Part shown: piece after piece, positions 36,347 through 49,100 of the stretch | Position numbering within the stretch: the stretch's first letter is position 1 | Layout: every line of letters starts with the position of its first letter | The notes under the pieces: model-generated | What the model saw: only the letters and a program-made list of their open reading frames with translations | Told to the model about the DNA's origin: nothing | Database searches by the model: none | Translations under genes and position numbers: made by a program | Assembly (NCBI RefSeq): GCF_040115645.1 | Contig: NC_089576.1 | Coordinates: forward strand, 682,001 to 746,000 | Direction of reading: 5' to 3' | Origin: Euwallacea fornicatus | Lineage: Eukaryota; Arthropoda; Insecta; Coleoptera; Curculionidae | Length of the DNA stretch: 64,000 nucleotides

Positions 36347-37537
36347 CTTTTGTTGTTGTTTCCCTATTATTATCCTCTCAATGGAGATTTGGGAAGCCTT
36401 GGTAGTTTTGATTAGTTTGTATAAATGAGTCACTGCACCAGCTGGGTAATTGTAAAGAGATTGAAAACACCCCTTGAATTTAAAAAAATGGAAAAATCCT
36501 CGTAAAACTACAATTGTTTTAGCTACGATGATGGAAGATAAGTGACGTTGACAAATGACATTTATTCTCTGAAGAATTAATAAATTTTAATACACCTGGC
36601 AAAAAATTCACATTGGCAACAACATTTAAAAGTGCCTATTTTTAGTGATTTTTGGAATTTAATATTTTATAAGTTTGAATTTTTTATGATTGTTTTTTTA
36701 ATTAAATGTACAGCTGTAACGCCAAGACTACTGTTGAAATTAAACATATCTTACCTATTAAAAAGCTCAACAGCTCACAGAAACATCCAAAAGAGATTCT
36801 ACAGTGAAAAGTACCTATACATTAAGCTGAAGATGCTTTGGTTGGACATTTTTAAAGCCCCCAGGATTCTGCAGAAAATAAATATTATGCCAAATATTTG
36901 ACAATTTTTTAGTTTTCTTTGGAAATTTCAAACTGACGATGTTTACTATTCAGTTTTAGACTATTTTATTTTATTAGCTCTTTTGTGCGAGATAAAGCTT
37001 TCTTGTCCAAATGCAGAATGCTAGACTTTCACAATTATTTTTTACGATAGATACTACTGGTTCCCAAATATTTAAATTAAATTATGAACGTATGCAGATC
37101 TTTTAAACGTTTTAAGTAGAAATTAAATTTTTAGTTGTTATTTATTAAGGATATACATTAGTTATTCTTATAATAACAAATTGTTATTTTTGGCGTTTAA
37201 TGCCCAAAAAAAACTTCACATTTCGATGAAACATAAATTTTTCTTTAATTTTTAAATTTAAACATTCCATGAAATAGCGCTTTTTGTTGTCGGCCAGCGT
37301 TGCCACATTTCAAACTTTACGCTTTATATTTTTTATTTGTCGATCACTCACGACCAGGCAAACGGCAGTCACTTGTCAATTCTATCGTTGTTTTTTTGGT
37401 ATTATATATCAAAATTTTCTGCATTTAATTGGTTATTTCTTAATTTTATCTGCAATATTTGGCGTGTTAGTGGAATTTCGTTTTTTGGATAAATTATTTC
37501 CAATTTGAACTAATATTCGAGTATACCTTTCGCAGCC
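36347..37537. other. Divergent promoter region of Snx3 and Snip1
   Basis: A very AT-rich 1.2 kb between two start codons facing away from each other. The open frames in it (36632-36901 and 37284-37508, plus strand) have no recognisable content and look like chance. No repeat was seen. Confidence 0.5.
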
Positions 37538-38761
37538 ATGGGATCCAAAAAACAGTCTAAACGGGATTCTTCGTCTTCATCTTCTGAAGAATCCGATGCA
37601 TCAAAAGAAGGCAGGAAAAAGGCATATCATCAAAGAGATCGTTCCAGGAGCAGACAAAATAATAGAGGTGATAGGGCAGCTAGGAGAAGTACCAGTAGAC
37701 AGAGGGACGAAAGTCGGTAAGTCATGTCATAGCACTTGATGGCTTCTAATAACTGATCTATCGACTTTAAGGCATAGAGATTCTTCAGCGAGAATTAGAA
37801 CTTCTTTGAACCCAAGAAGGAGTCGATCTAGGTCAGAGGGTAGAAGTGTTCAAAGAGACAGACCTAGGGAGAGGCATAATCAAAATTATGGACGATATGA
37901 TAGGAGAAATGATAGGCAGAGGGACAGGTTAAAATAGTTAGGCATTATATATTTTTGGCACTATTGATGAGGATTTTTCTTGCAGAAGGAGAAGAAGCAA
38001 GTCTTTTGATCATGCCAATGCCAAGTGGGGCAAAGACGATGACTCAAATAAAGACAAGCAAAGAAAGAATAGTGAAAACAAGGCAAAACCAAACTTTGGC
38101 TTGTCTGGCAAATTAACTGAAGAAACAAACACATACAAAGGTGTTGTCATCAAATACAGGTACCACAATTCTTATTTGTCTTTTATTGTTCATTTATAGC
38201 TCCTACCAGTTAGAAACCTATCTTGACTATAGATTTTGTTTTTGCATTTACAGTGAACCTCCAGAAGCAAGAAAACCCAGAAGAAGATGGAGGCTATACC
38301 CTTTTAAAGGAGATAAAGCTTTACAAACCCTGTATATTCACAGAGAAAGTGCATATTTGATTGGGCGAGATAGAAATGTTGTTGATTTACCAGTGGACCA
38401 TCCATCTTGTTCCAAGCAACATGCAGCTTTACAATATCGACTAGTCCCTTTCACACGAGATGATGGATCAACAGGTGAGTTTAAAGTGAGGAAAAAACTA
38501 AAGTTCAAAAGTTTTTTTCCAGGTAAACGAGTTCGGCCTTATTTAATCGACTTGGAATCTGCTAATGGCACTTTTATAAACAACAAAAAAATTGATCCAA
38601 AGAAATATGTGGAGTTATTAGAGCGTGATGTGATAAAATTTGGGTTCAGCTCCAGGGAATATGTGATGTTGCATGAAAACAGTAAGGATGAGACTATGGA
38701 TGATGACGTAAAAGCTGAGTATGAAGAAGTTAAAAAGGAATTGAAATTGGAAAAAGAGTAG
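37538..38761 (+). CDS. Snip1: Smad nuclear-interacting protein 1 (FHA domain)
   Basis: A nuclear phosphopeptide-binding protein linked to spliceosome (RES-type) and microRNA biogenesis functions and to Smad/NF-kB repression. Five exons (37538-37716, 37772-37927, 37986-38159, 38254-38474, 38523-38761) join in phase into 322 residues. The first about 120 residues are Arg/Ser-rich (RSRSRQNNRGDRAARRSTSR). They are followed by the family linker LTEETNTYKGVVIKYSEPPE, then the FHA domain: YLIGRDRNVVDLPVDHPSCS with the GR and S-x-x-H phosphothreonine-pocket residues (SKQHAALQYR), and DLESANGTFINNKKI with the conserved N-G-T. It ends in an acidic, Lys/Glu-rich helix. The start at 37538 follows a GCAGCC Kozak-like context. 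Confidence 0.95.
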
Positions 38762-40191
38762 AACTCCAAGCAATTTGTGCCTGTTTTGAAGATATTAGTG
38801 TCACATTTTTATCACTTACCTTTCTTTGTTAATCGAGAGACATACGTCATTTTGCGATGCCTGAAAACTGTGTAATGGTATAAGGGTAAGTTGCCTATTT
38901 ATCAATAACGACCTTATTGGTATTTTCAATTAAGTCAAGTTACAGATGTGTAATGTTATGCGATCAGTGGCGTGACAATTTTTTAAGTTAATTTTCAAAG
39001 ACACTAATTCGCATCTACTTTCAAGTTTATAGAATTTAATGTAAATAGGTTTTAGAACCAAGAAGAGGATTCAAAATTAAATGAAAAATGATCCATCATT
39101 AGCATTTTTTTTTTAATATTAAAATTTTGTTCGTATTCAGCAATTCTATGGCAGCTTTACTAGTGTAGGTTTTAAAGTGGGAGTTTTTGAGGAGAAAAAT
39201 TACCTCAAATAATTTTGATGGCAAACTTTAAATAATGATTAAGCGAGCCGGCAACGTTGCAGAGCTCCGCCTGGCCTGCGCATCAAGCGAGCAATATCGC
39301 AAACGAGCTCCATCACGTTGTATTCGGATTTTCTGTACTATGAATCGAGATGCGCAGAAACAGACACTCCTTCGTATGCCTAGTTCGCTGGGATTTACTG
39401 TATATGCATTTCAATGTGATGCGCTTTTAGAACATCAACAATGTATAATCTACGCGTCTTTAAGCGTTGCACAATCTTTCTACTTGTACTTATCATATAT
39501 CCAGCTCCATGTGTGAACGTGACATGGTTTTTCATACATTTATTTTCCAAGGTTTGTTTTTTTAATAGATGCCATAAAAATTTCAATGTTATATATTCAG
39601 CTGTATTTTTTCAAATGATTCATTAGCAAAACTATAGCATTCATTGACACAGTTCTTACAGAAGCTAAAATAATACTACGTCCTATATTAAATTGAATTA
39701 TTTTTTTTTTACTTTGTACAAAATCGCACTTAAACATGCAAAAATCAACATTTTGACAAACCGAATGAGTAACAATAAACTATGGTAAGAAATCACAATC
39801 AATAAAATAAATATTTACACTAAAATGTACAAGAACAGTGCCCTGCAAATTACGTATTCCAATAAAAAAAACTTAATTCCCTTCAAGGAAAAATAGTCGG
39901 CTAAGTAACGTTTCTAGACATTTATGACGAGAATTATACAACAAATTACGGCGTATTGCAATAATCCATTAAATATACCTAAAAGTCCGTTTTTAAAAAA
40001 GGCCATTTCTATTTACAAAAAATATATATATAAGGAACATTACCCAAAAGCCTAATCTCCATGAGCAATCGACCCTGCTTGATTAAATTAGAAATTTACA
40101 ATCTTTGGTACTAAATATTTACTGCACTATGTTAATGTTAATATATACACGATCTCGTCCGGGCTACTGTTTATTAACCTCCTGTGCATTA
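38762..40191. other. Convergent 3' flank between Snip1 and sevenless
   Basis: It contains the Snip1 3' UTR and the end of the sevenless transcript. TTTATT at about 40169-40174, AATAAA on the minus strand, lies about 20 bases past the sevenless stop. A GC-richer patch at 39235-39400 with a 93-codon plus-strand frame stands out from the AT-rich surroundings, but its translation shows no domain. Confidence 0.5.
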
Positions 40192-43100
40192 TTATAGCTG
40201 CACGTTGCTGTATGAGCGCTTTTTCAAGGATCCACCACCATCACAGTCTATTTGCGACTCTGAAATGGACAACTCTTTCTGTCTCATCATATCGTTGGGC
40301 ACTTCATAGCCATCATTCTCTAATTCGGAGTTGTGTTGCGGTTCGTATAAAAGTTCTAAATATTTAGGGATTTCCTTAGCACCTCCAGCAGTCAAAAATG
40401 GAATTTCTTCCCTGTCCATATCCTCTTCATTCTCGGCCCTCCAAGAGGTCCCTATAGGAAGGAACTGTTGAGTATTTGATAACGTATGCGAAAAACAATT
40501 AGGTTAATAAATCACGTGCACAGGAAAACGTTTATATGAGTGTTAAGATGATTCAATTTACCTGAGCTGTTTTGATTCTCATCAAGAAAATATGCATCAT
40601 TCGAGATTCCGTCAAACACTGAAAGCATGACAAATGCAGTTAGTAAATATCCGGAATGTGGAATAATGGGGGAAGGGGTTGCAATTTAATGTGGAATGAA
40701 AAGGGAGATGAAATATTATTGGAACAAAAAATGGAGCTCCAAATTCGCACATGTTACATAAAGTATTGTTAATTTGTTAGTCTGGATACATGCAGCACAT
40801 ACAGAACATTTACTTACGATCTGGCACTGTGCTCACATACTGCGAATGGGCACCAGTAATAGCTTGGTGTAAATGATCTCTATGCGCCCTGTCCAGCACT
40901 TCTAAACAGTGCTTAAAAGTTGGTCGTTTGTCCGCTTCGAATGCCCAACATTTCAACATTAAGGAGTACCTTAAACACCAAAAGTAATTTTAAATCGAAC
41001 ACAATTGCGAACATAACTTACAGATCATCCGGGCAGTCAGTGGGTTTTCCTAACCGTCCTCCGCCTCTGACATAGTGCAAAACCTCCAAATTACTTCTGG
41101 CTTGGTAAGGCTGTTGCCCTAGAGTCATGATTTCCCAGAGAAGGACCCCGAATGCCCACACGTCAGATTGACAAGTGAATACTCCATCTAGAAGTGACTC
41201 TGGCGCCATCCATCTCACTGGCAATAAACCTTCTCCTTCCTTTCTATAGTAATCGTTCTTGTATATATCTCTGGCCAAACCGAAATCGCCGATTTTTACT
41301 ATTCGATTCTCGCCCTCCATTGAGGACACCAGACAATTTCTGCATGCCAAATCTCGATGGACAAAATGCATTTCTTCCAAATAACGACAACCTCTGGTGA
41401 CATCCAAGCACATCTTTAAAAGATCGATGAGGGCGAGTGCTGGTTTGTTGTTCTAAATAATGAAAAAATATAGATCAAAGTGACTTTTTACTTTTTTTTT
41501 TTAACAACATACGAGTCCGCCTCTGGAATCTCTTAAATAAGTCAACAAATCGCCACCCTCCATAAGCTCCATTATAATAAACTGTGGATCGTTGTCCAAG
41601 CAAACACCCAATAGCTGCAAGATGTGCTCGTGCTTGAAATGGCTCATCAGTTGGGCCTCTTGAAGAAATTCCGTTTTTTCTTGTTCAGAGGCTCCTTTCT
41701 TCAACGTCTTCACAGCAACCGCTCCAACCGAGAGGCCTTTGGCTTTACCTTCGAATACCTTGAAAAAGAAAAATGTTTCCAAAGAAGAAATCATTTTAGT
41801 ATAAACTGAACGTACCTCTCCGAAAGCTCCGCTGCCTAGAAACTTAGTTAAAGTTATCTGGTCTCTCCTTATGTGAGGCAACATGGTAATGTCATCTCCA
41901 TTTATGGCAGACGAGACGTATAATATATTGGTACTGTGGACTCCTCGACGAGGCAATTCCCGTAATGTTGCTAATTCAACATCAGGGCCTCTTTGGATTG
42001 TGACTACCTCATCGACTTTCTTTTGCTTTCGACATCTCCGCGAGTAGCTCACTATAAAATCAATTTTTATCCATTTTTATTCACAAAATAAATTATGGTA
42101 ACGACTCACCATAACCGAAGCAAATCACAATGATGATGCAAATCGATATGGGCAATAACGTGGCGATAAATATCAAATTCATGGGGTTTTTCTGGGACAA
42201 TCTTTCCGCCTCGCTAATATCGAACTCGGTACTTTCTTGGCTTGGTTCGCTCCACCCATAGGAATTTAATGCGGACACCCGGAATGAGTACTTGTGCTCG
42301 CTGTTTAAGTCCGTTATAATCCACGAATTATCTATATATTATCGAGTAGAAGTTTGTATTATACATCATTTATGTTCAGGGCGGACCTGTGCCATTGTAA
42401 ACTTGTTCCCACTCAAAAGTTTCCTCCTCAATCGATGGGGCGCTGTACGACCATGCCGTTCTATTTTCGGCGCTTCGTCTGTTGCGATAGAACCTAATCG
42501 CCAGACAATCCAACGAGTAGAGCTCAATGGGAGCTCCGTTGTCCTGGGGGGCCTCCCATACTACTTTGTACACGTTGGCGCTGAAAAACTGTATACCTGG
42601 GGCGCTTGGGGGACTCGGGCGGTCACCTAACGGAAATTGTAGAGTGTGTTGGGTCGAAATTTACGGAAATGAGAAATAATCTCTGACTCATGAACTTAAC
42701 AAAATAAAAGAGAGAAAAGCTGAAGAATGCAGATAAATTAGGAAACTGTTTTCGGAGACGTAATACACTCTCATATCGTCTTGGATTGAAATTCGAGTAC
42801 TTACCCAGAGTTTCAAACGTAAATCTGGAGTCTGAGGGCCACACGTACCACTCCGGATACTGCTCGTAAAGTAGCGACAACCGAAACTTGTACTGGGTCT
42901 TCGGTTTCAAATTTTCCGCCACAATCGCAACAAAACTATCCCGCTCCTCACCTGCCGCCACTGGTTTCCATTTATTAGTCGAAGTAATGGGGGCGTATTC
43001 CACTTTGTATTCTTGAATATGAGAAGTGATTTCCCAGCTCAAATACAACGTCTGCGATGTTTTGTTCACAAGCTCAAACACCGCCGGTTCTGGATATGTA

Positions 43101-46100
43101 GTGATCTGCACTCTGTCGCTGTCCGAGGAAGTTTCGTTGGTTTCACTATAGGCCCGAATCCAGACGGTGTAGGTTTCATTAGGGCTGAGTTTGGGGAGCA
43201 ATGTGGTCAACGTTTGGCTGTCATGGTCGATGGTTTTGACGTCACTGACTGATTGTTCTCCTTTTTGACGTACTCCAGTTAAAGAACCTTCGGTTAGCCA
43301 GTGAATTTCATAATGAACAATCTCCCCGTTTAGTTGTTCTGGTGGGAGCCAATTGACTAGAGCTAAGGTTGGGTGTAGTACTGAGGCGGATATATCACGA
43401 GGTTTTGATGGGGCTGAAAAAAAAGTGTTTTGATCGTGGAGTAAACGTATAAATGTAATAAGAATGTATTTTTTTATGAGATTAATAGTTTTAAAAATAT
43501 TTTCCTTGTCAATTCACATCAAAAACTCACCTCCTGGAGAGGTTCGAACCACCAATTTTTCACCAAAGATGATATCTTTCTTCTTGGAGAAATAGTTACT
43601 CACAGCAGCCTCGATCACGTACGTGGTGAAAGGCTTCAAATCGGTTAGCTTCAAGGATTCCTCAAAGGTATTCAGGAACTTTCTCGTTGCTCCTTCTCGC
43701 AATTCTTCATAATATTTCAAGGAAAATATGGTAGTGGGCACAGAGGTATTAGGGCAATTTTTCTGGAACTCCACTGGAGACATTTTCAAAGTTAAATAAT
43801 CATATGATTTCTTCGTGACGGTGGGGTGATAGGAAGGTGTTTGCTTAGGGCTTAGACACTCAGTCCCAGGATAGGGCTGTATATGTTTTCCGTACGTTTT
43901 CATGTCGTTAATTTTAGAATTTTCATCCAAATATGACGAAAAATATATGGAATTTGATTCCAAAACTTGATCACAATTGACACCGTCAAAAACTCTTTTA
44001 TCTCCGGTGCTTAAAGATAGAATGAAAGTAGGTTGATAATTGGAAATTATGGTGTGATCAAGGGTGAAACTTTTAATGAAGCACTCCGGAGAGTCGCAGT
44101 TACATTGGGAAACTTCAAAGAAAGAAACATCACCCCCATTCGTGCTTCTCTGCATCATTTTAAACCCCAGATCCTCAACATTTTCCAGCCAGTAAATTCT
44201 CCGGGAATAGGGAGACACTTCAATATTTTGAACATCGTTCTTAGTTATATAAATCTCCTCCTCCTTAAACGCCACCAATTTTCTTTCCGACAGAAAATAG
44301 TTGAGATTCAATTTTCTAATTACTGACCCTGCAGTCTCATTAATCCCCTCCACATAATACAAGCTTCTTTCTAGCCAATCCAAAGCTAGGCCTTTAGGCT
44401 TTCCTTTAAGGTCCGCTAATTTTGTTTTGTTGGAAGAATTCAGATGATACATCAGCAATTCCTGCATTTCGTTGATCCAAAATAGTTTATTTTCGCGCAA
44501 TAAGTAAGCGAGCTTTAATGGGGTGTTTATGTTGCTAATCAGAACACTTGAACGGCCGTTATCGACGTCCTTTAAGTAGATTGAGTCGGAGGATGCCAAG
44601 AGCATAATTGGAATTGGATTTTCTCTGCTGGAGTTTACAAAAATTGGAGCAGAGAGAGTTCCTGTGCCCATTTTCGTATAAGCTTGGATCTAATGTAAAA
44701 ATGATTTCAAGATTATGCATTTCACTATTGAAGTCAAAAACAAATACCTCAAAAAAATACACACGTGGTTCTGTTAGTTCTGAGATGACATACTCAGTCT
44801 CATTAGCAGGGATTTCTACGTCCCTGTCCAAATCGACTTCAGTACCATTCTCCATATACCAACACCTGTAATAAAGGTTTCAAAACTGACTATGATTTAC
44901 AATTATTAGTATTTTCATACCTCGACTTATATCCGTTCAGAATTCCATTAGGATACAGCGGGGCATTCCATCGGAAACTAATCGAAAAGTGACTATCTCC
45001 TTGCAGGGAGTTATTGTGGTCATACATGACGTATGTTCGAGTAGAAGTAGGAACTGATGGTGTAGAAGGGGGAGAGTGGATAACCGCCCTAATTTGCGAC
45101 GATGAGGCCCAGTAGGTATAGGCCCTAATGGTGACATTTAGTCGGGAATATGGAGAGACTTTTTTCCAATATTTCACCGAAGGTTCGCGGGTAATCACCT
45201 GAAAATATAAAAAAATTACTTATAAAATTCAAAAACGTAAATAATTCACTTTACAGTTGAATTGTGAGCTGGCAAGCCGTCGAATTGGACTTCATAGAAG
45301 ACACTTCCGTAGTTCACATTCTTAACGGCTTCCCACATAATACTGAAAGAATCTGAGGAACCAATGGCTTTCACCGATTCATTTTTTACACACTCAGGAG
45401 TCACATTGGGCAAGCGCCCATTGGTACTGTTAACTAAATAAAATAAAATAAGCAACCGATAAAAGGTCATTTCATTTACAACCTAAAACTTGTGTTCCCT
45501 CGTCCACCACATAAACTAAATTTAATCCAGCAATAGACTTTCCACTGATTGTAGCCAAGTATTTTCCTTCCATATCGCTAACCACGGCATTTCTTTCGTC
45601 CTGCAACCACAATAAGCGATTACTGAAATAAGAAAGCGGTCCCTGCATGTTAGGTCTAGGAGGTAAGGTAACTTTCACGTTGCTGAAATTGCGATTGGGC
45701 TCGCTGTCCGCTCTTTGCATCGGAGCCCGGAATAGGTGGGAGCCGTCCGAGCCTCGAATTATCCAATAGACTTGGTAGGCATCGAAATCCAGCGTTATTC
45801 CCATCACTAGAGTAAAAATGTTTCCAAATCATTATATTTTATCGGGTGGTAAAGCTCGAGTGATGGTGCGATGTTTTTTTTTTAAACAAATATTAATGTT
45901 GCGGGAAATATTGGTACTGGTCAAAATATGACAAAAAAGTTACTCAGATTTGTTCAGGTTGTCACAAAAAATATTAATGTATTAGAGTCGGTCCATGTTA
46001 CTGCAAATACCATCCTTCAGATTACTTTTAATTTCTATCAGTTTGCTTCTTAAACTTGCCACAAATTATAGCTTATCTGTATTATTTGATGAATGTTATA

Positions 46101-49100
46101 AAATACGACCGATTCGTCAAAATTCTAATAAAAACTAACTAGGAATAATTGTGAACAATTCGATGTATTTTCGTATTTTGGTGGATGCACCACAAAAACA
46201 ATTTTTGAAAATGTTCGCATAAATTGGTCAGATGTGAACAATAATGGCAGATAATTTAAAATCATAATAAATAAAAGTGGCATTTAAAAATGTTATCTTC
46301 TTGACATTACGGTGAAGGCGATTTGCGTTGAAAAACCATTGAACTTAGCTGAACTCTCCTAATGGTCATTCGTGGGAAATCTTCAAAGTACTTTCGATAT
46401 TTCTTTTTGCTCAAAGTGAAAGAGATATAAAGACTTCTAACCTAAACTAGTCTTATACAGGATGTCCCAAAATAAAATTATGTATTAAATATCCATCTTT
46501 TCTTGCAGTACTTTTGGTTGCCACATTTAGATACATTTGAATCTCACCTTGTTTCCCAGAAAACGGCTCCAGGTGATCATAATCAGTCTTATCATCTCCA
46601 TTTAAATGCGCACATTCAACATTATATTCCCTTGCCCAATACAGATAACCATTAACTGAATCGATGCGAATTTCTTTCGCTAAAGTCAAAATTGGTAAAG
46701 GTTCCTGTCTGCTACCATTCAAGTTGCTGCGGATGATCTGTAATCAATGATATAGGTAAGAGGGTTTTATATCGGGTTAAAGATGTTACCAGTTGCTGCT
46801 TCAGATTTGACCAATAGAGTTTTTTTCCAATCCAGTCCACTGCAATACTACCCACAGAATCAACATCTGTTAGTCTGCCCTGCTTGCGCGAAGTTAAGTT
46901 GTACCAGTACAGTTGACTGCTGTTAGTCACCTAACCAAATAAATGACAATATACATATGATAACACGACTGGAGCCCCGATTTTTGCAACAATGTCCATC
47001 TAGCAACATGACCTACCATGTAAATCTGATCCCGATACCAAGTCATTCCGGTAAATCCTATATTTCTCATCCTGCTTTTATGAATTAACGTCTCGATGCT
47101 TTCCATAGCAACATCAGACTTGAACAATCCCTCAGTTCCCGACCATATAATAGCCGTTTTTTTGGTCTGGCTTAAAGTGCTTCCCTTGAACTCCGTAGAC
47201 CAAGTACCTTTCCCCGATTTAGTGTAGGCCAGTACTTTCATCAAATACTCAATATTTGGGACGAGATTGCGGAAGCTAAACGATGGATAGTTAGTTTTGT
47301 AGGTAGTTGTCACGTTGGAGGATAAGTCTTGGATTGATAGCTCATAAGACCAGTTTTGGAAGGAGCCTTTACCTATATAAATACATTATTTGTTTGCAAA
47401 GAGATTTAGTTAATTTTTTTTACTATGTTTTACCTTGCAGGGCGAATAAATGCGGTGGTAGCCATTTGGCTTTAGCTATGGTAGTTCCAAAAATTGCCTG
47501 CAAATTGGTAGGAGGGTTTAAGGGTTTCGGCCACGGCTGAGTGCTGTTCAGGTTGATGAGGATTTTTTTATATTGAGTTTTCCCCAAGTGGGATATTTTA
47601 TTATGGAAATACTCATTCAGGCCTTTGTGGTATTCTTCGTTGTAAACAGTACTGCCATCTGTCCAATAAAACTTTTGATTTGCAGTACCCAATGAGAGTA
47701 CGTTTTCCAATTTGGGTTTCACCACGTTTTCACGGATATCTTTGACGTTATTGCTGTAAGTATTGAAATAAATAAATTTATTAAACATTTCGTTTCGCCA
47801 TGGAAAGTAGATACTTTCATCTTGCACAATTTTTCGTTTAAACTAACGGACAATAGAATTCTAGATGATTGGGTGATTTTTCAATCTCATTTTATCGCAA
47901 AAATTCTATAGTTTGATTATATTGAATTGAGAACAAAAAGAACACATATAAGAGTACTTTCTTCACTAAGAAAAAGTTTTCAATAAAAATTACTGTAGCA
48001 GGGCAAAGTATTTTTGTTCAGACCTTTAGGTCATAAATTTTACGTTTCCTAGATATCTAACCTTTCTCATTTGCCCAATTTGGTTGTCGTTACTTATTAT
48101 TTATGAAACGGAAAAACAGCTGCTTTCTAAAGTATTTCTAAAGCTTAAAATTTTTTTTTTATGAATAACCGGTCCAAAATAGAGACTGCTGTTGCTACTT
48201 TACATTCATTTAACTTAAACGAACGTACCCGTCTACAGACACTGCCAAAATAGTGTTTTTCTTCTGGTCAGGGACAAACAGTCTGAAGTTGGGATAATCC
48301 ACGATAAAAGCACCCACGTCGGTTGCACTTAAGATCTTCGCTGCGGTTTTTTCATGTTTAATTCCATTGCTAATGTCCGAAAGATCTAGTCGATAAATTC
48401 CTCCTAAATCGCTGTAATCGCGAATGGCCCAAAACAGGTAACCGTTGCAGGGGTCAATCTCCATGGCAATTGGTCGCTTTATGAGGCCTGCATATGCGAC
48501 AGTCAAAGAACTACCATCCAAAAAGCACCTACACAAATAAGTCTTTTAGCAGAGTTTATCTCCTCGTTAATTGAGTATAAACCTTTTAATAAGATACATT
48601 TTTGGTTTTTTTCGAATTTTCATTTCTCCTAAAATATATAGTTGATTATTAATCCAATCCACGGAAATATCAAGAGGCGCGAAGTCAAGCTGGTCCGGTG
48701 TTAAAACTGCAGAGTAATTCTGCGTTTCTTGCTCTATGGGGATTCTCCACACATACCCATTGGCGTCGGAGAGAAACAGGAGCTTCTTACTGATATGAAT
48801 CCCTATTCCTTGAAGAAAAAAAACTTATTATAATCATTGCAAAATATTAAAACAAACTAGCTATACCTTCTATAGTAGTATTGTCGGAATGAAATAGGTG
48901 CAAACTATCACCAAACAAAGACTCCAACTCAAATATGGCGTGCTGTGTCCCTAATATCAGTATCGGCTGTTGGTTCTCGGAAACTGCTCAAAAAATCAAA
49001 TCGAAAATTCTAAAGCTACAAGTTTTAAAACTTACTCTGAGGTTCTTTGGGTGTGGTCACTTTAACACTGCTCGCAGGACCCGCTCCATTGTTGTTCCTC

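Noticed and set aside
39235..39516. GC-richer plus-strand frame of 93 codons downstream of Snip1.
   Set aside because: No domain and no splice partners. The GCAAACGAGCTCCATC shared with 32545-32560 is only 16 bases and unsupported by its flanks.
42292..42630. Plus-strand 112-codon frame opposite sevenless.
   Set aside because: Antisense shadow of fibronectin III exons.
43535..43560. GAGGTTCGAACCACC, resembling a tRNA T-arm box.
   Set aside because: It lies within a sevenless exon/intron edge, and no tRNA cloverleaf could be built around it.
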